From Bradyrhizobium sp. WSM3983 (GTDB lineage: Bacteria; Pseudomonadota; Alphaproteobacteria; Rhizobiales; Xanthobacteraceae), in the NCBI RefSeq assembly GCF_000473045.1, contig NZ_AXAY01000023.1, positions 96,175 through 160,174 of the forward strand: DNA of 64,000 bases. The letters are read 5' to 3'. Position 1 is the first letter of the stretch. Each line of letters begins with the position of its first letter. Shown here one piece after another: positions 8,820 to 18,416 of the stretch. The notes under the pieces were generated by a model. It saw nothing but the letters and a program-made list of their open reading frames with translations, searched no databases and was not told the DNA's origin. Position numbers and translations under genes: made by a program.

Positions 8820-11800
8820 TTATTCGGCAGGCGCCGGGTGAACGTCGCGGGATACCGTCTGATGCCGTCGCGCACCGAAAAGCCGGTTCTGGAGCCGATC
8901 GAGGTAGAGGTAGACGACAGGCGTGGTGTAGAGCGTGAGGATTTGCGACAGCGCGAGGCCGCCGACGATCGCGTAGCCCAATGGCTGGCGGATCTCCGAT
9001 CCCACGCCGGTGCCGATCATCATCGGCACTGCGCCAAGCAGCGCTGCCATCGTCGTCATCAGGATGGGACGGAAGCGCTTGATGCAGGCCTGGTAGATCG
9101 ATTGCTCCGGCGTAAGGCCGTCGGCCTGCTCGGCCTGGATGGCGAAGTCAACGAGCATGATGCCGTTCTTCTTGACGATGCCGATCAGCAGGATGATGCC
9201 GACCACGGCAATCACGCTCAGGTCTAGGTGCACGGCCATCAGGAGCAGCAGTGCGCCGACGCCCGCCGACGGCAGCGTCGAGATGATCGTGATCGGATGG
9301 ATCGTGCTTTCATAGAGCACGCCGAGGATGAGATAGATCACGAATAGCGACGCGGCGATCAGGATCGGCGTGCTCTTCAGCGAGGCGCCGAACGCCTGGG
9401 CATTGCCCTGGAAGCTCGTCTGCAGCGACAGCGGCGGATGCAGCTCCTTCTGGATGGATTGTACGCCGCTCACCGCCTCGCCGATCGCGGCTCCGGGAGC
9501 CAGGTTGAACGAGATCGTCACGGAGGGGAATTGCCCCTGGTGGTTCACGACGAGCGGCGAGACCTTCACCACCGAATCGACCAGCGTCGACAGCGGCACC
9601 TGCTGACCGCTGGATGATTTGACGTAGATGTTGTTGAGCGCCTCGGGCCCATACTGGAACTTCGGATTGACCTCGAGGACCACATGATATTGCTGCAGGG
9701 ATGTGTACATCGTCGAGACGATCCGCTGTCCGAATGCGTCGTCGAGTGTATTGTCGATCGTGTACGGCAGGATGCCGTAGGACGAGGCGACCTCGCGCTT
9801 GATCGTGATGTCGAGCAGCGGTCCGGCATTGAGCTGGTCCGTCGTCACGTCAGCGACCGTGGGCAGCGTCTTGATCTTGTCGAGAAACAGACCGGCCCAG
9901 TGGCTGAGTTCGCCCGGATCGGCATCGTTCATGGTGTACTGGAACTGGGTCTTGTTCAGCCGCGCGCCGATGGTGATGTCCTGCGCGGGCTGCATGTAGA
10001 GCGTAATGCCCTGGATCTTGGCAAGATTGGTGTGCAGTCGGGCGATCACCTTCCCAATTGGATCCCGTTGATCGGCCGCCTTGAGCTGGATGAACACCCG
10101 CCCGTCATTGACGGTGGTGGTACCGCCGCCGGCGCCGACCGCCGAGCCCACTGTGGCCACGGCTGGGTCTCGCATGACCGCATCAAGCATGGCTTGCTGA
10201 CGTTCAGCCATCGCCTGGAACGAGATGTCCTGGGCGGCTTCTGATTGACCCAGGATCAGGCCGGTATCTTGCTGAGGGAAGAAGCCCTTGGGAATGATGA
10301 CGTAGAGATATCCAGTCACCACGATGGTGCCGATCATCACCATCAAGGTGACGAAACGATGCCGCAGCACAACCTTCAGACCCGCTTCGTAGGCATTGAG
10401 CAACAGATCGAAGCCGCGCTCGGACCAGCGGTAGAGGCGGCCGTGCTCATGGCTCTCGGGTTTGAGCAGGTAGGCGCACATCATCGGCGTCAGGGTGCGG
10501 GAGATCACCAGCGAAAGAACCAGCGCGACGCTCACCGTGATTGCAAACTCGCGGAACAGCAGTCCGACATAGCCGCTCATCAGGAACAGCGGAATAAAGA
10601 CGGCGATCAGGGAGAACGTGATCGCCATGACGGTGAATCCGATCTCGCCGGATCCTTTCATCGCGGCGTCGTAGGGGGACAAGCCTTCCTCGATATGCCG
10701 CGTGATGTTCTCGATCTCGACGACCGCGTCATCGACGACGAACCCGACCGCGATCGAGAGGGCCATCAGCGACAGATTGTCGAGGCTGTAGCCCATTTCG
10801 TAGAGGATCGCGAAGGTGCCGATCAGCGAGAGTGGCACGGTGACGGCTGGAATGATGGTTGCCCACAGATTGCGCAGGAAGATGAAGATCACCATCACGA
10901 CGAGGGCGATCGTCAGCAGTAACGTAAACTGCACATCGGCAACTGACGCGCGGATCGTCTGGGTGCGGTCCGAGATGACGTTGATCTTGATAGCAGCGGG
11001 AATCGAAGCCTGGAGAGTCGGCATCATGGCTTTGATGCGCTGGACCGTCTCGATGACATTGGCCCCGGGCTGACGCTGAACGGCGAGGATGATGGCGCGC
11101 TGGTTGTTGTACCAGCCCGCGATCAGATCGTTCTCGCCGGCGCTGACGGCGTGTCCGATGTCGCGAATGCGAACCGGAGATCCGTTGCGATAGGCGATGA
11201 TGAGGTCGTCATATTGCTCCGGATGGAACAACTGGTCATTGGTGTTGAGCGTATAGGTCTGGCGCGGACTGTTGAGTGTCCCCTTTGCCAGATCGACGTT
11301 GGCCTGACCGAGAACGGTGCGCACGTCTTCCAGATTAATGCCGCGCGCTGCCAGCGCCTGCGGGTCGACCTGGACACGCACGGCCGCTTTCTGCTGGCCG
11401 CCGATACCGACGAGGCCCACGCCTTGAACCTGCGAGATCTTTTGCAGCAGAATGTTTTCGGCGTACGCGTCGACTGTCGTGAGCGGCAGGCTGTCGGAGG
11501 TGAGACCCAGCACCAGGATCGGCGTGTCGGCCGGATTAACCTTTCGGATCGTCGGCGGATAGGGGATGCCGGTTGGCAGATACGGGCTCGCCGCGTTGAT
11601 GGCCGAGAGCGTGTCACTGACTGCGCCATCGATCTGGCGGCTCAGGTCGAACTGCAGCGTGACCTGGGTGTAGCCGAGTGCGCTTGCCGACGTCATCTGC
11701 GTCAGGCCGGGGATCTCACCGAATTGCAGCTCGAGCGGCGAGGCGACCGAGGAAGCCATCGTCTGCGGATCCGCGCCAGGCAATTGTGCAGTGACGGTCA

Positions 11801-11933
11801 GCGTCGGATAGTTGACGTTCGGCAGGGCAGCCACCGGCAGCAACGGATAGGCGACGAGGCCGGCCGCCAGCAATCCGATCATCAGTAGCGCGGTCGCGAT
11901 CGGTCGCCGGATAAAGGGTGCAGAGATGTTCAT
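8820..11933 (-). CDS. RND multidrug efflux permease (HAE-1, MdtB/MdtC-like)
   Basis: The full-length 1037-residue inner-membrane permease begins MNISAPFIRRPIATALLMIG. It has the two large periplasmic loops and twelve membrane segments of the AcrB superfamily. The paired Asp of the proton relay are in GFVVDDAVVEIENITRH. Family resemblance is closest to MdtB/MdtC and OqxB-type pumps, which expel bile salts, novobiocin and similar compounds. Its ATG overlaps the stop of the membrane-fusion gene (ATGA at 11930-11933), so expression is coupled. No outer-membrane channel gene adjoins, so it probably shares a TolC-like channel encoded elsewhere. Confidence 0.92.
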   Translation of the reverse strand: MNISAPFIRRPIATALLMIGLLAAGLVAYPLLPVAALPNVNYPTLTVTAQLPGADPQTMASSVASPLELQFGEIPGLTQMTSASALGYTQVTLQFDLSRQIDGAVSDTLSAINAASPYLPTGIPYPPTIRKVNPADTPILVLGLTSDSLPLTTVDAYAENILLQKISQVQGVGLVGIGGQQKAAVRVQVDPQALAARGINLEDVRTVLGQANVDLAKGTLNSPRQTYTLNTNDQLFHPEQYDDLIIAYRNGSPVRIRDIGHAVSAGENDLIAGWYNNQRAIILAVQRQPGANVIETVQRIKAMMPTLQASIPAAIKINVISDRTQTIRASVADVQFTLLLTIALVVMVIFIFLRNLWATIIPAVTVPLSLIGTFAILYEMGYSLDNLSLMALSIAVGFVVDDAVVEIENITRHIEEGLSPYDAAMKGSGEIGFTVMAITFSLIAVFIPLFLMSGYVGLLFREFAITVSVALVLSLVISRTLTPMMCAYLLKPESHEHGRLYRWSERGFDLLLNAYEAGLKVVLRHRFVTLMVMIGTIVVTGYLYVIIPKGFFPQQDTGLILGQSEAAQDISFQAMAERQQAMLDAVMRDPAVATVGSAVGAGGGTTTVNDGRVFIQLKAADQRDPIGKVIARLHTNLAKIQGITLYMQPAQDITIGARLNKTQFQYTMNDADPGELSHWAGLFLDKIKTLPTVADVTTDQLNAGPLLDITIKREVASSYGILPYTIDNTLDDAFGQRIVSTMYTSLQQYHVVLEVNPKFQYGPEALNNIYVKSSSGQQVPLSTLVDSVVKVSPLVVNHQGQFPSVTISFNLAPGAAIGEAVSGVQSIQKELHPPLSLQTSFQGNAQAFGASLKSTPILIAASLFVIYLILGVLYESTIHPITIISTLPSAGVGALLLLMAVHLDLSVIAVVGIILLIGIVKKNGIMLVDFAIQAEQADGLTPEQSIYQACIKRFRPILMTTMAALLGAVPMMIGTGVGSEIRQPLGYAIVGGLALSQILTLYTTPVVYLYLDRLQNRLFGARRHQTVSRDVHPAPAE

Positions 11934-13114
11934 GGGATGGGCGCCTGCAATGCGTCCTGAGCGGCGGCTTCCTGGGCGGCGTTGCCATGGAGCGTGACCA
12001 CGCGCGTTCCCGGCCGCAGCTTGTACTGTCCGTCGACTACGACCTTTTCGTTGGCTTTGAGGCCGGAATCGATCAGGGCCTGACCATCACTGATCTGCGC
12101 AACCTTGATTTGACGGATCGAGACCGTGTCGTCCGAATTGACGACGTACGCGTATGGCCCGCTCGGCCCCTGCTGGACGACGGAGGCAGGAACTGTCAGG
12201 CCATTGTGCCGCGTGTCGAGCAGCAGTCGTGCATTGACGAGCTCACCGGGCCAGAGGCTATTCTCCTTGTTCGGAAAGTTCGCCTTGAGCTGGATCGAGC
12301 CGGTGGTCTGTAAAATCTCGTTATTGACGAGACCGAGCTGTCCTTCGCCAAGCCTGATCGTGTTGTCCTGGTTGTAGGCCAGAACGGAAAGGGGCGTTTT
12401 CGTTTTCCGCTGCTGTTGCTGGATCTGCGGAAGAGCGGTCTCCGGTAGCGTGAAGATCAGCGAGATCGGGTCCAACTGGGTCACGACACAGAGGCCGTTC
12501 GTGTTCGACGGGCTGATGATGTTGCCGACGTCGATCTGGCGAATGCCCACCACCCCGTTGATCGGAGACGTTAGGCGCGTGAAGCTGAGCTGCACCTTTG
12601 CGGCATCGATCAAGGCCTGGTCAGCCTTGATCGCTGCCTGGAGCTGACTGACCTGCGCATTTTGTGTTTCTATCAATTGCGGCGTGGCCCAGCCCTTGTC
12701 GCCGAGTTGGTTGTAACGGGCCTGGTTGGCCCGGGCGTTTGCGAGCTGTGCCTGATCGCGTTCGAGATTGGCGGCATACTGATCGATCAGGGCCTGGTAG
12801 GGACGCGGATCGATCTGCGCAAGCAGATCACCGGCATGCACCTGCTGGCCTTCGGTGAAGTTGATGCTGGTGATCTGTCCCTGAACCTGGGCGCGAACGA
12901 TATCGGTGTTGTAGGCGATCACCGTGCCGACGCCGGTCAGATAGATCGGAACGTCATGCTGGGTTACAGTTCCGGCGACGATCGGAACGGACGGTGCTGG
13001 CGCCGGTGCCGCGGCGGCTTTCTGCAGCAGGCGGACATGCGCGACATGCACCAAGCCGGCGCCGGCGGCGGCTGCCACCAACATGGCGGCAGAGATGACG
13101 ATCTTCATTTTCAT
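11930..13114 (-). CDS. RND efflux membrane-fusion protein (MdtA-like)
   Basis: The 394-residue periplasmic adaptor has an N-terminal membrane anchor (VISAAMLVAAAAGAGLVHVA), a split lipoyl domain (GQITSINFTEGQQVHAGDLL and SPINGVVGIRQIDVGNII), a coiled-coil hairpin between them and a beta-barrel region. The start is the ATG at 13114 with GGAG eight bases upstream; the open frame further upstream is the antisense of another gene. It pairs with the permease that follows and overlaps it by four bases. A gene for an unusual low-complexity secreted protein lies 27 bases upstream on the same strand and may belong to the operon. Confidence 0.9.
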   Translation of the reverse strand: MKMKIVISAAMLVAAAAGAGLVHVAHVRLLQKAAAAPAPAPSVPIVAGTVTQHDVPIYLTGVGTVIAYNTDIVRAQVQGQITSINFTEGQQVHAGDLLAQIDPRPYQALIDQYAANLERDQAQLANARANQARYNQLGDKGWATPQLIETQNAQVSQLQAAIKADQALIDAAKVQLSFTRLTSPINGVVGIRQIDVGNIISPSNTNGLCVVTQLDPISLIFTLPETALPQIQQQQRKTKTPLSVLAYNQDNTIRLGEGQLGLVNNEILQTTGSIQLKANFPNKENSLWPGELVNARLLLDTRHNGLTVPASVVQQGPSGPYAYVVNSDDTVSIRQIKVAQISDGQALIDSGLKANEKVVVDGQYKLRPGTRVVTLHGNAAQEAAAQDALQAPIP

Positions 13115-13140
13115 GGATTTTGCTCCGGAAGGGCAGACGA

Positions 13141-13956
13141 TCAGCAGCTGCCCGGTAGGCTTGTGGACGTCGTCGTACCCAGGGAGGAGCACCCAGGTGC
13201 GGCGATCGAAGCGGCGGCGGACGGAGCGGTGACCGTCGGCATGGTTGGGATGGCCGGTCCAATGCCGCCTGTAAGGGACGTAACTGTCGGCGTGGGAACG
13301 AGCGCCGCAGAGCTGACTCCGAGATTGCCGATCTCCGTCGAGCCCAAGGGGACCCCGACCTTGGGGCCGCCGCCGGGCGTTGTCGCCGCCGTCGAACTCG
13401 GGTTCGACGACGCGGCGATGTTGCTCGCGCCGGAGCCGCACATGCCCGACATGCCGGCGGTATCGAGCGTGCCGGAGCTCGTCGGCATCCCCGCGCTCTC
13501 GGTCATTCCCGCGGTCATCGAAGACGTCGCCGCAATCCCCGACGACATGTCGACCGACGCTGCCGTGTTTCCGGCCGTGCTGCCGACGGCCGGTGTTGAT
13601 CCTGCCATCGCCATTCCGCCGCCGTCATAAGTCGACGTCGATCCGAACATTCCGTTTGGTGAGAGACCAAGGGTCGAGCATGCGTTGCCGGTTGACGGTG
13701 CGGCGATGCTGCCGGTGCCGACCGGGGCTGGGCTGATGCCAGGTGACGGAAGTTCGGTCGCGCCAAGGCCAATTCCCAATGGCGATAGCGGCGATCCGGT
13801 GACGCTGGCGAGTGGAGAGGTTGCGCCGACGGTGGGCGTCGGGACGGCCATCCCCGTCACTTGTGCAAGCGCTCCGCCGCCGGCGAAGAAGGCAAGGCAG
13901 GCGGCGACAAGGCAATATCTCACGGGTGGGCTCCATTGCGGACGAAGCGTGTGCAT
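13141..13956 (-). CDS. Low-complexity secreted Ser/Thr/Ala/Gly/Pro-rich protein
   Basis: The 271-residue protein has an N-terminal hydrophobic signal (YCLVAACLAFFAGGGALA). Its mature part is made almost only of Ser, Thr, Ala, Gly, Pro, Val and Met, with very few charged residues, and it ends in Cys. No fold is recognised; it is probably disordered. It is the first gene of the group with the RND adaptor and permease. A protein of the same make-up lies beside the second RND system at 43688-44491, with a similar start to the mature chain (AQV, MA, P-T, SPL) and also a C-terminal Cys. The start is uncertain: the ATG at 13956 has only a weak ribosome site, and a GTG 60 bases upstream is open. Confidence 0.62.
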   Translation of the reverse strand: MHTLRPQWSPPVRYCLVAACLAFFAGGGALAQVTGMAVPTPTVGATSPLASVTGSPLSPLGIGLGATELPSPGISPAPVGTGSIAAPSTGNACSTLGLSPNGMFGSTSTYDGGGMAMAGSTPAVGSTAGNTAASVDMSSGIAATSSMTAGMTESAGMPTSSGTLDTAGMSGMCGSGASNIAASSNPSSTAATTPGGGPKVGVPLGSTEIGNLGVSSAALVPTPTVTSLTGGIGPAIPTMPTVTAPSAAASIAAPGCSSLGTTTSTSLPGSC

Positions 13957-14120
13957 TGAATCTGTCGATGGCGGGATGCACGCCCTTGCGGTTTTGCACG
14001 AAAATCGGCTGACCACGTTCCCGGGCGGCTGCAGGTCGTCGTCGGGCCAGCAAAAAGACCCGCTGAAGCAGGTCCACTCGCTTTCAAGTGCGGGTCAGCT
14101 CAATGCTCTGAAGCAAATGC

Positions 14121-16322
14121 TCAGCTTTGCTTCGGCAGATCGGTGAGAATTTTGTCGAGCGTGATCGGATAGCTCCTGATCCTTGCGCCGCAGGCGTTGT
14201 AGATCGCGTTGGCGATCGCGGCTCCTGCACCGCAGATCCCGAGCTCGCCGATTCCCTTGCTCTTCAATGGATTGGAGCGTTCGTCGAGTTCCGGGAGGAA
14301 GATCGCGTCTATGTTCGGCGGTATATCCGCGTGCACCGGCACGTGGTACTCGGCCAAGTCGTGGTTGACGAAGTAACCGAAGCGAGGATCGAGGACGAGG
14401 TCCTCATGCAGGGCTGCGCCTGCGCCGAACACCATTCCGCCAATGGCTTGCGACCGCGCCGTCTTTGCGTTTAGGACGCGTCCAGCAGCAAATACGCCGA
14501 GCATCCGTCGCACGCGCACTTCTCCGGTATCTTGGTCCACGCCGATCTCCGCAAAATGCGCACCATAGGACTGTTGCGAGAGATCCTGATTGTTGCGGCC
14601 CGGGCTGATTTCGCCCTCGGCTTCGATTCCAGAGCCAACAAGCTCTGTCAGGTTGATCGAGCGTTCTCCGGTTGCAACGCGGCCATCGGCGAAACGGGCC
14701 GTCTCTGGATCCATGCCCGCACGTGTTGCTAATTTCTGACGCAAGGCCTGACACGCTTCGAACAATGCCGATCCGGAGCTCGCCGCTCCGAACGAACCGC
14801 CTGAGCCGGCCGCTTCCGGAAAGATCGTATCGCCCAGATCGACCTGGACTCTTTCAAGCGGCAGTCCCAGCATTTCGGCGGCGATCTGTGCCAGGATCGT
14901 GTAGGTCCCCGTGCCGATATCGGTCATCGCCATTCTCACGGTGGCGACGCCATCCGGATCCAGCCGCAGATTGGCTTTCGAGAACCGGAGGGGATTGCCT
15001 CGAGTTCCCGCGGACATGCCGATTCCGACCAACCACTGTCCGTCCCTAACCTGGCCGGGGACCGGATTGCGCCTGTTCCAGCCGAACCGGCGTGCGCCCT
15101 CCTGCATGCAGGCAACCAGATGACGGCTGGAGTAGGGGACGTGCCTTTCAGGATCCTCGGCCGGCTCGTTGCGGATTCGCAGCTCGATCGGATCGAGCTT
15201 CAGCTTTTCGGCAAGCTCGTCCATGGCGCACTCCAGCGCAAGCAGTCCGACCGCCTCGCCGGGGGCGCGCATGGACGATGCAACGGGAATGTCGAGCGGC
15301 ACCAGGCGATGCCGCGTCAGCCGATTGGAGCCAGCGTAGAGCGAACGAGTCTGAAGCGCTGCTGCTTCGTAGACCTGCTCGGACCGCAAGTTGCCGGAGA
15401 AGACGTCGTGCCCGATCGCGACGATCCGGCCATCGCGGTCGGTGCCGAGGCGGACGCGCTGGATGGTGTCCGAGCGATGCGTCGTCACATGGAAGATCTG
15501 CTGCCTCGTGAGCGCGACCTTGACGGGCCGCTTGAGGTATCGTGCCGCGATTGCTGCAAGAATGGCATCGGCGTTCACCCATAGCTTGCCGCCGAAGCCG
15601 CCGCCGATGAAGGGGCTGACCAGTCGCACGTTGCCGATGGGGATGTTCAAGGTCCTGGCGATGACCCGCTGGCCCTGATTCAGCATCTGGTTTGCCGTAT
15701 GCAGGGTCAACTTGTCGCCGTCCCACATCGCGAGCGTCGCATGCGGCTCCATCATCGCATGACTTTGCAGCGGTGTGCCGTAGGATACGTCGATCTGCAC
15801 CGGAGCGCTCGCGTACGCGCCCGAGAAGTTTCCGACCTCGCTGTCGGCCGGCGCGCCGTCCGCCTGGTGCGGGACGCGGGCCAGGCCGAGATGTTGCGGT
15901 AGGGCAAAGTGTCCTCCCTTCGGGTCATACTTTACATCGACCAGATAGGCGGCGGCCCGAGCCTGCTCGAATGTTTCGGCGACGACGAACGCAACCGGTT
16001 CGCCGTAGCTGGACACGACAGGGCCCGTGAGCACAGGATGCGCCTCGCGATGATTGCCCGTGCCCTGCTTGGGGGCGTTGCGATGGGTTAGGACGAGTTT
16101 GACGCCCGGCGAGCGCTCGGCCGCGAGCGTGTCGATCGAGGTGATTTTCCCCTTTGCGATCGAGGCTTCAACGACAAACCCATAGAGCGCGTCCTGCTGC
16201 ATCTCATAGGCATAGCGCGCACCGCCCGTTACCTTCAGTCGTCCATCGATACGGTCAAGTGGCTTTCCGACAATTCTCTCGGCATCCAGCGCATTCGCCC
16301 CGACAGGTGCGTTCATGTCCAT
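14121..16322 (-). CDS. paoC: Periplasmic aldehyde oxidoreductase, molybdenum-binding subunit (PaoC-type)
   Basis: The 733-residue subunit belongs to the xanthine dehydrogenase family and is close in length to E. coli PaoC (732). Visible motifs are the cofactor loop SPFIGGGFGGKLW, SSMRAPGEAVG, and the catalytic glutamate in KGIGELGICG (about residue 693, matching Glu692 of PaoC). PaoABC oxidises aromatic and other aldehydes to acids and protects against aldehyde toxicity. The gene is third in the operon, 11 bases after paoB. The insertion factor PaoD (XdhC family) is not encoded nearby and must come from elsewhere. The donor electron acceptor is unknown here. Confidence 0.9.
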   Translation of the reverse strand: MDMNAPVGANALDAERIVGKPLDRIDGRLKVTGGARYAYEMQQDALYGFVVEASIAKGKITSIDTLAAERSPGVKLVLTHRNAPKQGTGNHREAHPVLTGPVVSSYGEPVAFVVAETFEQARAAAYLVDVKYDPKGGHFALPQHLGLARVPHQADGAPADSEVGNFSGAYASAPVQIDVSYGTPLQSHAMMEPHATLAMWDGDKLTLHTANQMLNQGQRVIARTLNIPIGNVRLVSPFIGGGFGGKLWVNADAILAAIAARYLKRPVKVALTRQQIFHVTTHRSDTIQRVRLGTDRDGRIVAIGHDVFSGNLRSEQVYEAAALQTRSLYAGSNRLTRHRLVPLDIPVASSMRAPGEAVGLLALECAMDELAEKLKLDPIELRIRNEPAEDPERHVPYSSRHLVACMQEGARRFGWNRRNPVPGQVRDGQWLVGIGMSAGTRGNPLRFSKANLRLDPDGVATVRMAMTDIGTGTYTILAQIAAEMLGLPLERVQVDLGDTIFPEAAGSGGSFGAASSGSALFEACQALRQKLATRAGMDPETARFADGRVATGERSINLTELVGSGIEAEGEISPGRNNQDLSQQSYGAHFAEIGVDQDTGEVRVRRMLGVFAAGRVLNAKTARSQAIGGMVFGAGAALHEDLVLDPRFGYFVNHDLAEYHVPVHADIPPNIDAIFLPELDERSNPLKSKGIGELGICGAGAAIANAIYNACGARIRSYPITLDKILTDLPKQS

Positions 16323-16333
16323 TTTGGATTCCC

Positions 16334-17314
16334 TCAGATGCGGGTGATCTCGCCGAGCACAGCATGCAGGGTGCGGCGGGTCAGCGGGATCTTGAAATCA
16401 TTGGCGCCGGCCCCACGCGCGCCCTCCAGAGCCGCATCCGCGGCTGCATCGAACGATCTGGCGCCGACAGCTTCATTCGTGAGGCGTTGTTCGGCGGCGG
16501 CGATGCGCCACGGCTTGGGAGCAACACCACCGAAAGCGAGCCGCGCCGAGCGAATTCGTCCGCGAACGCTGTCGACGATGGCAGCCACCGAAACTAGCGC
16601 AAAAGCGTAGGACGCACGGTCGCGCACCTTTCGATAGACCTGCACGCCCGGAGGCGGCGGAGGCAGTGTTACCGCCGTGACGATCTCGCCTGATGCCAGA
16701 GCCGATTCGACTTCCGGCGTACGGCCAGGAAGTCGCTGGAAGTCGGCTATCGGGATTGCGCGGGTTCGGCCTTCGTGATCGGTCGTCTCGACTTTTGCAT
16801 CGAGTGCCCGCATGGCGACGGCCATGTCCGACGGATGGGTCGCGATGCACGCCTCGCTACCGCCCAGAATCGCATGAATCCGGTTGAAGCCAGCAAGCGC
16901 CGAACAGCCCGAGCCGGGTACGCGCTTGTTGCAGGGCTTTGTGATGTCATAGAAGTAATAGCAGCGCGTCCGCTGCAACAAGTTGCCAGCAGTCGTCGCT
17001 TTGTTGCGCAATTGCGCGCTCGCTCCGGCGAGCAGGGCACGGCTCAGCACGCCATAGTGTTGCCGCACCCGCGGATCTGCCGCGAGATCGCTGTTGCGGA
17101 CCAGGGCGCCGATGCGCAGGCCGCCCTCCGAGGTCTCCTCGATCTTGTCGAGCGGGAGCCGGTTGATGTCCACCAGGGCCGACGGCGTCTCCACCTGCAG
17201 CTTCATGAGATCAAGCAGGTTGGTGCCGCCGGCGATGATCTTGAAACCTGGCTTGTTCGCGGTTGCGGCCGCATCTGCAAGCGATCGTGCGCGGCCATAG
17301 GAAAATGCTTTCAC
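16334..17314 (-). CDS. paoB: Periplasmic aldehyde oxidoreductase, FAD-binding subunit (PaoB-type)
   Basis: The 326-residue flavoprotein subunit has the FAD motif IAGGTNLLDLMK near its start and AGASAQLRNKATTAGN in the second lobe. Four Cys (about residues 118, 128, 137 and 156, in RCYYFYD, PCNKR, GSGCSA and EACIA) match the extra [4Fe-4S] cluster that marks PaoB and separates it from ordinary xanthine dehydrogenase FAD subunits. It should pass electrons between the 2Fe-2S subunit clusters and FAD. Its start overlaps the stop of paoA by four bases. Confidence 0.9.
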   Translation of the reverse strand: MKAFSYGRARSLADAAATANKPGFKIIAGGTNLLDLMKLQVETPSALVDINRLPLDKIEETSEGGLRIGALVRNSDLAADPRVRQHYGVLSRALLAGASAQLRNKATTAGNLLQRTRCYYFYDITKPCNKRVPGSGCSALAGFNRIHAILGGSEACIATHPSDMAVAMRALDAKVETTDHEGRTRAIPIADFQRLPGRTPEVESALASGEIVTAVTLPPPPPGVQVYRKVRDRASYAFALVSVAAIVDSVRGRIRSARLAFGGVAPKPWRIAAAEQRLTNEAVGARSFDAAADAALEGARGAGANDFKIPLTRRTLHAVLGEITRI

Positions 17315-17955
17315 GTCTGTTCTCCCATCGCCTGTTTGATCGCCGCGACGATGTTCGGATAAGCGGCACAGCGGCAGATATTCCCGCTCATCCGCTCACG
17401 AATCTCATTGTCGCTCAGTTCGGTCAGCGGCTGAATGAGATCGGCAGTCACGTAGCTAGGCATGCCTTCGCGGCTCTCGGCGAGCATGCCGACGGCGGAG
17501 CAGATCTGGCCGGAGGTGCAGTAGCCGCATTGATACCCGTCGTGCTCGACGAATGCCGCCTGCATCGGATGCAAATCCTGGTCGAAGGCGAGACCCTCGA
17601 CAGTGGTGATCGACTGGCCGTCATGCATGACTGCGAGCGTGAGACAAGAATTGACGCGGCGTCCGTCGACCAGCACGGTGCAGGCGCCGCATTGGCCGTG
17701 ATCGCATCCCTTCTTCGTGCCGGTGAGCGTCAGATGCTCGCGCAAGGCGTCGAGTAGCGTCGTGCGGGGATCGAGCGCCAGAGTGTGCGCATGGCCATTG
17801 ACCAGAAGCTCGATCGATGCCGGGGTGCGGTCAGCCTGATCGGGCTCGCTGGCAAGTACTCCATGCGGGAGGCTGCTCAATAGGAGCGCAGTGGTTCCGG
17901 TCTCGATGACCGTCCGGCGCGTGACTTCCACGTTTGGAAAAATGGATTCGTCCAT
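17311..17955 (-). CDS. paoA: Periplasmic aldehyde oxidoreductase, 2Fe-2S subunit (PaoA-type)
   Basis: The 214-residue subunit has an N-terminal twin-arginine segment (VTRRTVIETGTTALLLSS), so the assembled heterotrimer is probably exported by Tat carrying its cofactors. Two 2Fe-2S clusters are indicated: Cys 84, 89, 92 and 104 (GCDHGQCGACTVLV and the later NSCL) and Cys 143, 146, 194 and 196 (QCGYCTSGQ and NICRC). It is the first gene of paoABC; the cupin/reductase pair lies 53 bases upstream on the same strand and could be co-transcribed. Confidence 0.9.
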   Translation of the reverse strand: MDESIFPNVEVTRRTVIETGTTALLLSSLPHGVLASEPDQADRTPASIELLVNGHAHTLALDPRTTLLDALREHLTLTGTKKGCDHGQCGACTVLVDGRRVNSCLTLAVMHDGQSITTVEGLAFDQDLHPMQAAFVEHDGYQCGYCTSGQICSAVGMLAESREGMPSYVTADLIQPLTELSDNEIRERMSGNICRCAAYPNIVAAIKQAMGEQT

Positions 17956-18008
17956 GTCTGTTCCGTAGTGCAGGGCGGATCAAGAACGTCGGGAGCAGGT
18001 CGCCTGGC

Positions 18009-18416
18009 TCATGACCAGAACCCGTCCGGCAGATTGACGACGATAGGCACAGGCGTGCTGCGCACGACGACCCACCGGAAAGGGATCAGCCGGGACGGGT
18101 TGATCTCCAGATGCGGAAGAAAGGCGGGCACGTGAATGAAGTCGCCGGCCTTCGCGCGTCCGGAGAATTCGCCCCTCTCGCCCCAGCGAATTTCACAGCG
18201 ACCGAACAGGACGAACGCGATGGTGTCCTGTTCCCCGTGGTGGTGGATTCCGGTTCGGGCGCCCGGTTCGACTTCGAAGAGGCCGCCCCAGATGGTCGAG
18301 CTGATGCCCAGCGACGGCCCGATCGCGGCAAAACGCTGGGAGCCGGAGGTTTGGGCCGTCGTCGCGTCGAAGCGCTCCCGGCTAACGATTTGGATTGCAG
18401 ATCGCGTGTGCATCAT
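18009..18416 (-). CDS. Small cupin-domain protein
   Basis: The 135-residue protein has one cupin barrel. Its metal-binding motif 1 is GIHHHGEQDTIAFVLFG (His, His, Glu) and motif 2 is GDFIHVPAFLPHLE, ending in the last ligand His. Such proteins are often dioxygenases, isomerases or sensors; the substrate cannot be told. The ATG overlaps the stop of the aldo/keto reductase gene (ATGA), so the two are made together. This hints that the cupin acts on the reductase substrate or product. Confidence 0.75.
   Translation of the reverse strand: MMHTRSAIQIVSRERFDATTAQTSGSQRFAAIGPSLGISSTIWGGLFEVEPGARTGIHHHGEQDTIAFVLFGRCEIRWGERGEFSGRAKAGDFIHVPAFLPHLEINPSRLIPFRWVVVRSTPVPIVVNLPDGFWS

Noticed and set aside
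10245..10922. Plus-strand frame of 225 codons inside the first RND permease gene
   Set aside because: It is fully antisense to a clear permease gene and has only charged, repetitive content.
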